DNA of 64,000 bases from positions 744,001 through 808,000 of the forward strand of contig OY253652.1 of assembly GCA_958009055.1 (NCBI GenBank), read 5' to 3'. Shown one piece after another: positions 52,068 through 62,966 of this stretch. The notes under the pieces were generated by a model. That model searched no databases, was not told where the DNA came from, and saw only the letters and a list, made by a program, of their open reading frames with translations. Numbering within the stretch: position 1 is the stretch's first letter; each line of letters starts with the position of its first letter. The position numbers and the translations under genes were made by a program. Origin of the DNA: Choricystis sp. odSpoLacu1. Lineage: Eukaryota; Chlorophyta; Trebouxiophyceae.

Positions 52068-53824
52068 ATGACAGTAGACAGGTGCGTGTGCTCTTGCACG
52101 CGCCAACTAGAGTGTGTGAATGCGTGACGCCCCCGGCACACGCACACACAAAGCCCGACGCGCCTGGCCGCCGACCCTCCCTCCCACCCACCCCCCCACA
52201 GCCCACCCTTTGACCCGGCCGCCTGGGACATCGCCCCCACCATGGCCTGGTTGGCGTCCCTGCCGGAGCCCGTGGCCCGGGTGTGCCTCCAGTTTCCCGA
52301 CGCACTGCTGCCGGCCGCGCTCGACGTCGCGGCGGCGCTGGGCGACGGCGCGGCGGAGGCCGGCGTGGATGCCGAGGTGAGGAAGGCAGAGAGAGAGTGA
52401 GAGTAGAGAGAGGATGTTCGCTTTGACGTTGACTTTTTTGTTTCACCCACCCTTTCCTCCCTCCCCTCCCTTCTCAGTTATTCATCCTGGCCGACTCCAC
52501 CTCCGACGCCGCCGCCCTGGACGAGCTGGCCGCCGACCACGTGGACGGTGACGCCCTGGTGCACTATGGGGCGGCGTCCCTGGATGCCGCGCCGGCGCGG
52601 CTGCCCGCGCGGATTGTTTTCCCCTGCGACGCCGGCCCGACCGCCCCTGTGGCCTCCCTGGCGGCCGCCCTGGTCGCGCACGCGTCAAGCCTGCCCCTCA
52701 GCACGCCCGGCCTGGTGGTGCTGCCGGCCCAGGGGCTGGCCGGGGTGGCTGCGGCGGTGGTGGTGGCGGCGGGTGGATCGAGCGTCCCGCTCTCGTGTGC
52801 ACGCCCCGCGGCCACCGTGCTGCACCCGGGCGATGTGCTTCCTCCACCACCCACCGATGTGGGCATCCCCACCCCCACCGTCACGCTGGGCGGGCTGGCG
52901 TGGGCGTCGCCGGGAGGGGCGGCCCCGTCGGAGTGTGCATATCTGTGGCTCGGCCGCACCCCCCCCTCCGACGCGGAGGCTGAGCCTCCGCCCCCCCTGG
53001 ACGTCCTGCGCCTGTCACTGGCTGCCTCCCCCTCGTGGGCGGTGCTGCACCCGGGAAGTGGGGTAGTGGTGGAGCTGGCGCCGACCGCGCCGCGCCGCGC
53101 GCTCGGGCGTCGCTATTTTGCCATTCAGCGTGCCGCCAACGCGCCCATGGTGGGCGTCGTCCTGTGCGGGTGCGATGGCGACCGCGCCCTGGCCCTGGCA
53201 GCCGCCGACGCGGTGGAGGCGTTGGCGGTGGCGGCGGGAAAGACGGTGTACCGGCTGGCAGTCGGGCGGCCGACCGCGGCCAAACTGTCAAACTTCGCTG
53301 AACTCGCTGCTCTCGTCCTCATCGCGCCCCCATCCGGCCAGGCGCTGCCTCCTTCAGTCGCCCGGGACGTCGCCATCCCCGTGCTGACGCCCGGGGAGGC
53401 GGTGCTGGCGTTTGGGGGGGGGGATGCAGCCAGTGGGTGGGATGCAGATCGCTATGCACGCCTCCCCCTCGCCGCCGTCCCAGCCGCCGCGGACGCAGCG
53501 CGGGCCGGCCTGGCTGCTGTGGGCGCGGTGGCTCGATTCTCCCTGGTGGATGGCGGGATGCATGGGGGTGGCGACGATGGCGAAGCGTCGTCGCCGCGAG
53601 GTGAGAGCGGCAACGAGCTCGCGACCGCGGCCGCCGCCCCCTCCCACACCCTCGCCACGCGCGCCGAGCGCGCCCTGGCCGCCACCACGGCCGCCCAGTA
53701 CTTGACGACCGCACGCGAGTACACGGGGCTGGAGGCGCCGTCCGCGGGGGCGGCTGCCAAGGCGCCCGCGGCGGCGGTGGCGGGGCGGGGCGGGCGCGCG
53801 GCCGCGTACGACGGCGAAAAATGA
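52068..53824 (+). CDS. DPH2: Diphthamide biosynthesis protein 2 (DPH2) lacking the usual Fe-S cysteines
   Basis: Three exons, 52068-52081, 52202-52376 and 52478-53824, give 511 residues. Family blocks are RVCLQFPDALL, LFILADS..., LDELAADHVDGDALVHYGAASL, VGVVLCGCDGDRAL, TVYRLAVGRPTAAKLSNFAELAALVLIAPP, and a C-terminal YLTTAREYTGLE. The Dph1-Dph2 complex starts diphthamide synthesis on elongation factor 2, a radical SAM-like reaction. In typical DPH2 the first block reads SYGSCCVDE and the next HYGRACLS. Here these read TSDAAALDE and HYGAASLD, and the cysteine in the third block (LVACP) is Pro. The cysteines are lost although the scaffold is kept. Confidence 0.88.
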
Positions 53825-53937
53825 TTTGAAAAAATGGGTTTAAAAATTGATTGGCATGATTTTTGAGCAGTGATGGAAACCACGGGAATTCTCAGCTACA
53901 AAGCACGCTCTCTTTCTCTCTCTCTGAAAGCAGTGCT

Positions 53938-54789
53938 CTACCTCGGCTTGGGCGGCGCGCGCAGCGCAAACTGCGCCACCTCGACCGAAAAGCGCTCCGT
54001 CTTGCCGCCTCCACCCTCCCCCTCCACCAGCATGGCAGCCCCAAACTCGCCCTCCATGGACCCACCATCCGTGTCGACCTCGGTGGAGGAGTGGTATTCA
54101 AAGGTGTCGCCAGGGGAGATGGTGGGGGTGCAGCCGACGATGCCGGGCGATCCGCGCGGCACTCTCGCGGCCACCTCACCCCGCACGTCGCGCACCGTCC
54201 ACCCTCGGCTCAGAATCTGCACCTTGGGTGACCCAGGCGGATTCGAGTTGGTGATGCGGATGCGGTAGGTGAAGACACGGCGGCCGGGGGGGGAGGCGGA
54301 GGAGGAGGAGGAGGAGGCGCTACCGCCACCGCCACCGCCACTGCCGCGCGTGGGCAAAACGCCCAGGAACGCAGACGTGACATCGACGCAAACTCCCCGC
54401 GTCACCGCCCGCGAGGAGCACGCCTCCATGTCTGCCTGGTCGGCCAGAGTCAGCAGGGCGGCAAAGCCGGCGTCGAGAGCAGCGCCCGTGGAGTCCCCCG
54501 CGGCCGCGGCCGCCCGAAAATTTGTCAGTATCAACCGCGCCAAGTCGCCCCGCTCAAAGTGGCCGGTCGTGGGTGGGACGAGCACGCCTGGCGGCGTTGC
54601 CGCGGCAGCCGCAGCGGCTGCGTAGGGTTCGCCAGCCAGCGACCACCCGTGCGCGCGCCCCGCAAACGCGCCGCGGTTGACGGGCTCGCGCGCGCGGGCT
54701 GTTCCACCGGTGCCGACGGCATCGTCCCAGCGGCGAGCTGCGCGCAGCAGGGCGCGCAGCAGGGCGCGGGGAACGGAGCCGGCGCCCAT
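53938..54789 (-). CDS. ApaG-domain protein with N-terminal helical region
   Basis: A single exon of 283 residues. The C-terminal ~115 residues form an ApaG (DUF525) domain: FTYRIRITNSNPPGSPKVQILSRGWTVRD, GIVGCTPTISPGDTFEYHSS and GSMEGEFGAAML. ApaG folds bind small ligands or proteins; eukaryotic copies occur in F-box and PDIP38-like proteins. The N-terminus (RALLRALLRAARRWDD, then RGDLARLILTNFRAA) is helical with an LYR-like look but no strict LYR triplet. A poly-Gly/poly-Ser linker separates the parts. The start codon lies only 87 bp from the divergent ATG7 start. The exact role is unknown. Confidence 0.8.
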   Translation of the reverse strand: MGAGSVPRALLRALLRAARRWDDAVGTGGTARAREPVNRGAFAGRAHGWSLAGEPYAAAAAAAATPPGVLVPPTTGHFERGDLARLILTNFRAAAAAGDSTGAALDAGFAALLTLADQADMEACSSRAVTRGVCVDVTSAFLGVLPTRGSGGGGGGSASSSSSSASPPGRRVFTYRIRITNSNPPGSPKVQILSRGWTVRDVRGEVAARVPRGSPGIVGCTPTISPGDTFEYHSSTEVDTDGGSMEGEFGAAMLVEGEGGGGKTERFSVEVAQFALRAPPKPR

Positions 54790-54876
54790 CTCGGAAACCA
54801 GGGCAACAATGGCGTCGTCTCACACTGGTGTTTTTTTTGTTTTCTTTTCTGTGTGCGTTGTCCCACTCTCCTCAAA

Positions 54877-57306
54877 ATGGCGGTCGACGTGCCGCTGCAG
54901 TTTGAGCAGTTGCAGGTGTGTGTGTGTGTGTGTGTGGTGTCGGCGGAGAGGAGGCGTGTGTTTGCGGGAGAGGGGGGACCGCAAACACACCCGTCCCTCC
55001 CATGCCCCGACCCACCCCCATTGTCGTCCACAACCTCACCCCCAGTCCGCCATCGAGCCTGAATTCTGGGAAGCCCTAGGCACAAAAAAGCTGGACGACT
55101 GGAAGCTGAGTGAAGCCCCCGTGACCGTGGTGGGCTTCAGCGCGCCCGCAGGACACGCGGGCGTTGCGTCGCCGCTGCGCCTGACGCGCGCGTCGCTGGG
55201 GGAGGGGTCGCCACCGGTGAGTAGAGAGTGTGTATGGATAGGCTAAATAGGGCGGAAGCAAACAGAAATACAACATCAACCCCCACACTTTTCTTTCTTC
55301 TTTCTCAGGTGGGCGCTGCCGCCGTCCCAGGCACCCTCCACGTCGTCAACTCGCTGGACCGATTCAAAGCGTTCGACTGGGGGGGCGCCCTGGGCGCCGC
55401 GGCGGCGGCCATCTGGGCGGCCGCTGGCGGGGAGGCCGCTGACGGAGGGTCGGAGGACGCGTTGTTGCCGCTGTTGCCGTCACCCCTGCCCCTCGCCTCT
55501 GCCCTGGCTCGCTTCATTTTAGTCGTGCACGCCGACCTGAAGACGCACCAGTACACATATTGGGCCGCCTTTCCCGCGGTCAAGCCGCCGGCCGCGTTGG
55601 CGGGCGCGCCTCCGCGGCCGCTGGACGAGGCGTTGGGCGCGTCCGCGGCCGCGGCCGTCGCTGCCGCCGCCACGCGCCTGCTGCGGCCGCAGGGAGGCGG
55701 TGACGGTGACGAAGACACTCCTCCGTCACCACCGCCGCCCGCGTTCTGCGTGACGCTCGGCGACGACGGCACGGCCGCGGCGTCGCCCCTGGCCGACCTT
55801 TTTTGCGCGCCGCCACCCTCCACCCGCCGCCTCCTGGCCTTCTGGGACACGGCGGCGTCCCCCTCCGCCCCAGGGTGGCCACTGCGTAATCTGTTGCTGG
55901 CTGCAGCCGCCCGCGCGCCGCCCCAGCTCGGCGCGCGGCGCGTGCTCATCGGCGCGCTGCGCGCGCGGCGCGGCGTCGTCGACGCGGCCGCGTCCCTCGC
56001 CCTCGACGTCTCCCTCCCCCCCACCCCGCCGGGCTGGCCGCCGGCATCCTCCCCCCCACCCGCGGTCGGGTGGGAGGTGGGCCCCCGTGGCGGGCGCCCC
56101 GGGCCGCGGCGCGCGGACGTGGGGGCGGCGCTTGACGCGCGGAGGGTGGCAGTGGACGCGGTCGCCCTCAACCTGCGCCTCATGCGGTGGCGGGCGGCCA
56201 CCGACCTGGACCCAGGCACTGTGTCGCGTGCGTCGTTCCTGCTGATCGGCGCGGGCACGCTGGGGTGCGCCGCCGCGCGCTGTTTGTTGGGGTGGGGCGT
56301 GACCAAGATCACGTTTGTTGATGCTGGCACCGTGTCCCACTCCAACCCCGCCCGCCAGAGCCTGTACACGGTGGACGATGCGGTGGCACGCGCCCCCAAA
56401 GCGGTGACCGCGGCGGCCGCGTTGGCGCGCGTGACGCCAGGAGCCGACACGGCGCGCGGTGTCTCCCTCGAAGTCCCGTTGCCGGGCCACCCGCCCGCCA
56501 CCGCGGACGAGGAGGCCGCCATCCGCACCGCTATCGCCACCTTGGCAACTGAAGTGGCGGCCGCCGACGTCGTCATGCTGTTGACCGACACCCGGGAGTC
56601 GAGGTGGCTGCCGACGCTGCTCGCGGCGGCCGCGGCGGCCGACGCGGCCGACGCGCGCCGCCCGCCCCCCCTCGCCATCACGGCGGCCATCGGGTTTGAC
56701 ACGTACGTGGTGATGCGGCATGGCGTGCCTCAGCAGGAGGAGGATGAGAGTGGCGGCGGCTGCACCAGCGGCGACCATGCCACTCACATCACCCCGCCCA
56801 CCCGCCTCGGCTGCTACTTTTGCGCCGACGTCGTCGCCCCCACCGACTCCACCCGGGACAGGGCCCTGGACCAGCAGTGCACGGTGTCGCGCCCGGGGTT
56901 GGCCCCCCTGGCGGCGTCGCTGGCGGTGGAGGTGGCGGCAGCCGCCCTGGTCCACCCGCGCGGCGCGGCAGCTCCCCCCCCGGGTGTCCACCCAGCAGAC
57001 GACGCCGCCGCCCCCCTCGGCCCCGTGCCCCACCAACTGCGTGGGCGGCTGGGGGGCGGCTTCGCGTCGGGCGCCCTGGTGGGCGGCGCCGCGCGCCAGT
57101 GCGTCGCGTGCTCGCGCGCCGCCGTCGCGGCGTGGCGGTCGCGGGGGGCCGACTTTGTGCTGGCCGCGGCACGCGACCCGGCCTCCCTGGAGCGGGAGAC
57201 GGGGCTGGATGAGTTGCATGCCGCGGCGGAGGAGATGGTGGCTGCAGCGGAGGGTGGGGGTGGCGGGGGCGACGACGACGACGGCGACGAGTGGTTGGAG
57301 CTGTGA
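54877..57306 (+). CDS. ATG7: ATG7, E1-like autophagy activating enzyme
   Basis: Three exons, 54877-54915, 55046-55216 and 55309-57306, give 735 residues. The N-terminal domain has LQFEQLQSAIEPEFWEALGTKKLDDWKLSEAP and NSLDRFKAFD; the adenylation domain has FLLIGAGTLGCAAARCLLGWGV, FVDAGTVSHSNPARQSLY and LLTDTRESRWLPTLL. The catalytic cysteine lies in DQQCTVSRPGLAPLAAS. ATG7 activates ATG8 and ATG12 and passes them to ATG3 and ATG10. Zinc-site cysteines (CYFCADV and, near the end, CVACSRA) are present. An acidic C-terminal stretch ends the protein. It is convergent with TELO2, with only 78 bp between stop codons. Confidence 0.96.
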
Positions 57307-57384
57307 TTTCCTTCTTGATTGGTTGTGTGCATTGATCGTTTCTATCTGCCTTCCGAATCTATCTCTCTCTCACTCTCTCTCCCC

Positions 57385-60300
57385 TCACATCAGTACGCCC
57401 GCCCCCGGCACCACGACGCGCGCCAACCGCCCGACCGCGTCGCCGCGCGGCCCGCCGCCGCCGCCCAGATCCGCCAGCGCGGCGTCCACCCCGACCACAG
57501 CGTGGGCGGCTTCTGCCGCGATGGCCAGTGACCGACAGCCGGGGTCGGTGTCGGCCGCGGCGACACGCGCCGCCCACGCGCGCGCAGACCGCAGGCTCCG
57601 CGCCAACCCGTCATCCCCCTCCACCGCGGCTGGCCGCAAGCTGGCCGCCGCGGCCGCAGTCGCAGCCAGCGCGCACCGGCGCACGTAGGGCGCGGGCGAG
57701 TCGGCGACGGCAGGGGAGAGCGCCAGCTGGAGCAGCGCGGCCGCGACGAGCGCGCCCTCTCGTGCGGGAGCGGCAGCCGCCGCCAGCGCCGCCAGCGTCG
57801 TCAGCAGGCGCCCCAGCAGGGCGGTGTCCCGCCCAAACAGGTCCATGCCGTGGGACTCCACATCGCAGCGGGCCAGCAGGGCGGTGGCCCAGGGGAGGGC
57901 GTGGGTGATGAACGCGTTGCGGGGTGGGGGGGGAGGAGCAGGCTCCCGGCCCGCGGCCAGCGAGGCGGGCGCCCACACGCGCGTGCGTGACTGGCGGACC
58001 GCGGGCGCGATGGTGAGGGGAGGCGGAGGGGTGGGAGAGGTGACCCGCAGCGACTGCGTCTCGTCCACGCCCCCCAGCGCAGGCCCACCAGCCGCCAGCT
58101 GCCTCGCCGCCTCGGTCAGTGTGTCCAGCACCAGGTAGCGTTGCCCCAGGTCCAGGTGGGGGCTGTAGAGGGATTCTGCGAGCGCCGCCCCCACGCGCCC
58201 CGGGGCGAGCGTCGTCACGCCCACCAGCGCGCGCCGCGCCGCGGCCGACGGAGGGTCTCCGCCCACCGCCGCGGCCTCCTCGTCCGCCCACTCGGGGACA
58301 CGCGCCGTCAACAAGGCGCGCGCCAGGTCGGGCGCGTCGGGGGCGGTGGCGGAAAGAAGCTCGTCGGGCGGGGCCGCGACCAGCGTCGCGGCCGCGCGCG
58401 CCGCCGCTGCCACGCCCCCCGGGTCGCCGCTCTTGCGCAGGGCGGCCACCACGTCGCGCACCTGGGCGGGGCGGGGCATGAGGGAGCGCCCGATGCCGGC
58501 CGCGCGCGCAGACGCGGTCGGGCCCCCGCCCGCAGGCGTCGTCAAGTCGTCTCGCTCTGGGTCAGCCTCGGACGCCGCCCCGGACGGCGGCACACTCCAG
58601 TCTATCGTCGTCGTCGGTGTGTCTCGCGGCAGGGAGGGCGGGGCGGCGTCCTCGTCCAGCGAGAGCGGCGCGGCTGAGGGCGTGGGGGCGGCGCGCGGGG
58701 GTTCCGCCACGCCCACGCCCGGCGGCGGCGGCCGCCCCAGCAGCCAGGCGTCGGGCGTGCAGGCGGGGTGCCAGTACTCTTCGGGCAGCAGGCTGAGGTC
58801 GGCTCCTGTGAAGAGTGGGGTGGCGGGGGCGGGGGCGTCACCGCCACCACCACCACCACCACCCAGCACACTGGCAAGCACCGCCCCCACCCGCATGCCA
58901 GCCCGCCTGGCAGGGTCAAGGGGCTGGCCCAGGCGCGCCCCCACGCCGCGCAGCAGCAGGGGGACGAGGCCCGGGGTCGCGTCCAGGCGCGACGCGCCCG
59001 CGGTGGCGACGCAGGCCGCCAGTGCAGCACTTGTGTACGCGGCCAGAGGCGCGGGAGTGGACGTGGCAGCCACATCTGGCGCCCACGCAGCCGCGGCGCG
59101 GGCCAGGGCGGCGTCCAGGCCGCCCGCCGCGGCCAGCAGGTGGGGCAGCACCGCCGCCGCGCGCGGCGCGAGCGGGCGCGCCGTCAGCAGCGCGTCTGCG
59201 GCTGCCACCGCGCCCTGGTGGGCCAGCGTGGTGGGCGCGTCTAGGGAGGTGGCCAGCGCGGCGCCCGCGGTGGCGGCGTCGGGGTGGGTGCCCGCCGCCG
59301 CGGCAAGCAGCCCCGCAAGCAGCGCCGCACACGCGCAGGCCGGGTCGCCACCATCAGCAGGGGACGCGGCCAGGGGGCGCGTCAGCGGGGCGCCACACCC
59401 CCACGCCCCCGCGGCGGCAGCGTCCGCCCAGCCGCGGCGGGCAAGGCGGGTGAGCAGAGCTCCGGCAAACGCGGACGCACCGTCGCCACCACCAGCAGCA
59501 GCCCGCACCACGGCCCCCGCCACCGCGGCCGTGAACGCGGTCGGCGCCAGGGCGGCCAGCCCCACCGCGGCCGCCCGGTCGGGCAGGGACGCCAGCGCGG
59601 CCGCGAGCGGGGACGGGCCGCACGGCACGCGCCGACGCCACCGGCACTCACTGCCGCCGCTGCCGCCGTCTCCGTGGTCCGCCACAGCACAGTGCGCCGC
59701 TAGTTGAGCCACGCCGTCGCCCTCCACAAAGCGGGCCGCCGCGACGGAGGCCGTGGCGTCCGCGCCGAGCGGCGCGGCGACCGCGCCTCCCGCGTGCAGA
59801 GAAGAGAGCGGCGCCACCGACGCCAGGTGGCGGCAGGCCGCGTCCAGGACCAGGGGGGCGGGGGCGGCCGCAAACCAGGCGTGGAACGCGGAGGCGGCGG
59901 GGTAGGGCAGGGTGGGGAGCCAGTCTGTGGCGACGACTGTTGGGAGGTGGAGAAAAAACAAAAGGCAGTGAGTGTGGTGGTCGACCAAAAAACTCGACCT
60001 CGTCATCCTCCCTCAAAGACAGGCTTCTGTCTCCACACTCACACCGCGCGCTCACACACACCGTGATACACTCGCACTCGTTCTGTCGCCTTCAACTCCC
60101 CAACTCTCGTCTTTTCATATCTCACCTTCGAACAACGCTGCCGCGACGCCGTCAAACGCGCCGCCCCCCCACAGCTCCCCCGCCGCGACGGCCGCGATGG
60201 CGGTTTCATCAGCACCTTCACCAGCCACTTTTCCAGCTGCCTCCACCACGGCGTCCCCCCCCGCCAGGGCGGCAGCCAGCAGCGCGTCGCCGCTGGTCGG

Positions 60301-60474
60301 GTCGGCGTCACCCGCCCCCGCCTCTGCACGCGGTGGGCGGGCCTCTGTCACGCCATACACGGCGACCATGTCCAGCAGCAGGGTTTCGACCTGGTCCACG
60401 GCGCCCGCCGCGTCCAGGGCGGCGGTGACCGCCCGCGCATGCGCGTCGACCGCGGTCGCTAGGGAAGCCGCCAT
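57385..60474 (-). CDS. TELO2: TELO2 / Tel2, TTT complex subunit
   Basis: Two exons on the minus strand, 60474-60126 and 59936-57385, give 966 residues, similar to other TELO2 proteins. The conserved C-terminal half has DDLTTPAGGGPTAS, RPAQVRDVVAALRKS, DLARALLTARVPEWADEE, LYSPHLDLGQRYLVLDTLTEAARQLA and ESHGMDLFGRDTALLGRLLTTL, the Tel2 signature. It works with TTI1 and TTI2, and with HSP90 and R2TP, to assemble PIKK kinases such as TOR, ATM and ATR. The N-terminal half is Ala-rich and poorly conserved. Strong GC bias gives long open antisense frames that are not genes. Confidence 0.88.
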
Positions 60475-60807
60475 TGTTGGCGACGTCGGGCCCCTCCGGC
60501 TTGTGAGGCTGTATAGCAGGTGGCAGACAACTGGAGCGTGCCTTGTCCAACGCGCGCGAGCGCGGGCGCGGACGAAAAGAAAACAAATGTGGCTGCTTAG
60601 TTTTTTGTGTGTTTTTCTCTTCTCTATCCAACCTCCCACTGGGTGGATTTTACATCAACCGGCCCCACCCGCATCAACGAGCATGAAGAGACACACTCTC
60701 GCTCTCTCGGAATCACCACGACGCGCCTATGCCCTCCCTCTCTCGGTTGGTTGGAGGCAGGCGGTCGAGGCAAGCCGGCCTAGACCCCACCCCCACCTCA
60801 CTTCTCA
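60475..60807. other. TELO2 upstream region
   Basis: Contains a CG tract (about 60540-60570) and a T-rich stretch near 60600-60620. It presumably holds the TELO2 promoter and the 3' UTR of the following minus-strand gene. No frame was recognised. Confidence 0.5.
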
Positions 60808-61170
60808 TCACGCCTGCCTCGCGTCCTTGTCGTCATCCGAGTCGTTGCTGTCCAGGGCTGCGTGCACCGAGTCACCGTCGCACCCAAACTGCAGGAAGCA
60901 CGCCGCCTCGTCCTCGGGGGAAAGACCCTTTTGGGCGCACGCCTCCATGGCGTCACGCGCGTCCTCCAGCAAGCACTCGCCACGGGGGGGGCTGGCCTCA
61001 AAGTGGGGTTCGTCGCCCGCGGTGGCGCGCGCGGCGAGGGCGGCGCCGCGCGCAATGGGGGCGGCCATGCGAGCGCCGCGCACGACGCACGGCGTTTGGC
61101 GGCCGCGATCGCTGTCGACAGCGCGACAGGGGGTGAGGGTGACGCGAGGAGTCAGGCAGGTGAAGAGCAT
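60808..61170 (-). CDS. Small Cys-containing protein, probably plastid-targeted, unknown function
   Basis: A single exon of 120 residues. The N-terminal half (MLFTCLTPRVTLTPCRAVDSD...ARGAALAARATAGDEP) resembles a transit peptide. The mature part has a spaced-cysteine pattern, ECLLEDARDAMEAC-x12-C-x5-C (C-x10-C-x12-C-x5-C), and an acidic tail (DSNDSDDDKD). The pattern hints at small redox-type plastid proteins but does not match CP12 motifs. I do not recognise the family. Confidence 0.55.
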   Translation of the reverse strand: MLFTCLTPRVTLTPCRAVDSDRGRQTPCVVRGARMAAPIARGAALAARATAGDEPHFEASPPRGECLLEDARDAMEACAQKGLSPEDEAACFLQFGCDGDSVHAALDSNDSDDDKDARQA

Positions 61171-61354
61171 GGTGTTGATCGAGCGGAGAGAGGGAGGGAT
61201 GGGAGCAAAGATAAGAGCGAAAAAATGAAAAACCACCACGCTGACGATGATCAACCCGCTCTCTCCCTCCACAAAGGCTTTTCGCAGGCAGCAGGGTCGT
61301 AACACACACACACAAAGAAAAGAAGTACAATCACACAAAACCAAAAAAACTCCC

Positions 61355-62435
61355 TCACACCGGCTTGGCCGGCCCCCCCGCCACCGCCCTCCCCTTCCCC
61401 GACGCGGCGTCCGCCTGCGCCTGGGCCAGCTCCTGCGCCACGGTGCGCGGGGGCGGCAGAATCTTGTCCACGATGCCGTAGGCGACTGCCTCCTTGGCAT
61501 CAAAGTATTTGGCGCGGTTGAAGTCTTGTTGGACGGTGCGCACATCCTTGTCAGTCGCACGTGCCAACACCCGGTTCACATAGTTGCGCGTGCGCATCAG
61601 CTCGCGGGCTTCATTGTCGATGTCGGCCGCCTGCCCCCGGGTCGCGCCCGACGGGTGGTGCAGCATGATGCGCGTGTTGGGCAGGACGCACCGCTTCCCT
61701 TTCTGCCCCGCTGCCAACAAAAAGCCGGCCATCCCCATGCACGCGCCAAAGCCGACGGTGCCGACGTCCGACTTGAGGTAGCGCATGGTGTCGTACATGG
61801 CGAGGCAGGGGACGACGTCGCCGCCGGAGGCGTTGATGTAGAGGCGGATGTCTTTTTTGTCCTCAGAATCAAGGTAGAGCATGGTGGCCACCAACTGGTT
61901 GGCGAGTTCGTCGTCGACGGGTTTTTGGAGGAAGATGATGCGGTCGCGGTACTGTAGGTTTTGTGGGGGTGGGTGGGGTGGGTGGGTGAGTTTTTTGTTG
62001 TTGTCTTCTTTCTTGTCTCTTCCCCTTCCTCCCCTCTCTCCCTCTTCTCTCACCATCACGTTCCAGATGTCGATCCACACCCATGCCCCCCCTTTCGGCA
62101 GCCTGTACGGCACGCGGGGCACGCCGACCGGCATCATGCGCGTGACGCGGCGCAACGGCCCGGCGGACCCACTGCCGCCCCGCCGCGCAGACCGGCTGGC
62201 GGACGCCACCGCCGCCGTGGCGGACCCCATCCAGTCGCCTGTGGACGCGGCCAGGGAGGGGCACGCGGACGCGACGTGGGCTGGTGAGTGGGGAAGGGGA
62301 AGGGTGAGCGGGGAGGTGTGTGTGTGGCCGTGTCGGCGGCCTGTTGCCCTTGTGCCCTCTCCCTCCCTCTCTCTGCCTGTCCCCGCTCCAATCGCGCCAC
62401 TCACCGGCACGAGCCAACCCCACAAATGGCCCCAT
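61355..62435 (-). CDS. CLPR2: ClpR2-type non-catalytic plastid Clp protease subunit
   Basis: Three exons on the minus strand, 62435-62405, 62280-62054 and 61951-61355, give 284 residues. After an Ala/Ser/Arg transit peptide come MMPVGVPRVPYR and [38 protein letters not shown], matching ClpR2. The block that carries Ser in ClpP (GQAASMGAFLL) is GACMGMAGFLL here, so the active Ser is replaced. The His block IMLHHPSG keeps a His, unlike many ClpR. It would sit in the plastid ClpP/R ring. The start at 62435 keeps the splice phase. An alternative upstream exon (ATG 62731, donor at 62659) would read well as a transit peptide but is out of phase. Confidence 0.85.
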
Positions 62436-62966
62436 CGAGGGCGCCACAGGCGCAGCGCGGCGGCTGGGGGTGAAGAGGGGGTGAAGGGGACGGCAGGTGA
62501 GAAATCGGTTTTGCGGCGTCGGTTTGTGGTTGCGCCCGCTCGCGGCCCGCATTGGACGGCGCGCGGGGGCCCAGCTGCACGCGCGTGCGCCTCCAAGCGT
62601 GTGACGGGCGAGCGGCACCGACCGTGGCGCGCGCCGCCCCCCGCCCCCGCAAAACTCACCCCGCCGCCGTTGGCGGCGCGCGCGCGCGCCAACGCGCGCG
62701 TGGGCGTGCGCACGCCCACCACGACAGGCATTGAGAGAGTGTTGTGTGTGTTGTGTGTGCGTGTGTGACACACGCAAGCAGGGGAGAGGCGGCGCCGTGT
62801 GCGCACACCACGGAAAAGAAAAAAAGTGAGAGAACGAAAAGCACACAACGGCGTCGGCGTTTAGCGACGACACCAAGCGAAAAAACCAGTTGGCCCCCAG
62901 CGGCTGTGCGTGTGTGTTGCCCGACACAAATTCACGCTCCACACACACTCCACATTCCACACACGC
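62436..62966. other. Divergent interval between ClpR2 and plastid IF-2
   Basis: Holds both promoters and possibly a 5' exon of ClpR2 (minus strand, 62731-62660, MPVVVGVRTPTRALARARAANGGG followed by a perfect GTGAGT donor) whose phase does not fit downstream. It also contains a CG-rich near-palindromic tract at about 62671-62700. Confidence 0.45.

Noticed and set aside
58346..59707. 453-codon plus-strand frame over TELO2
   Set aside because: Ala/Ser/Arg-rich antisense shadow of a conserved gene; no family features.
62660..62731. First coding exon of ClpR2 starting at 62731
   Set aside because: A good donor, but joining it through the likely middle exon puts ClpR2 out of frame. The 62435 start fits without any assumption.
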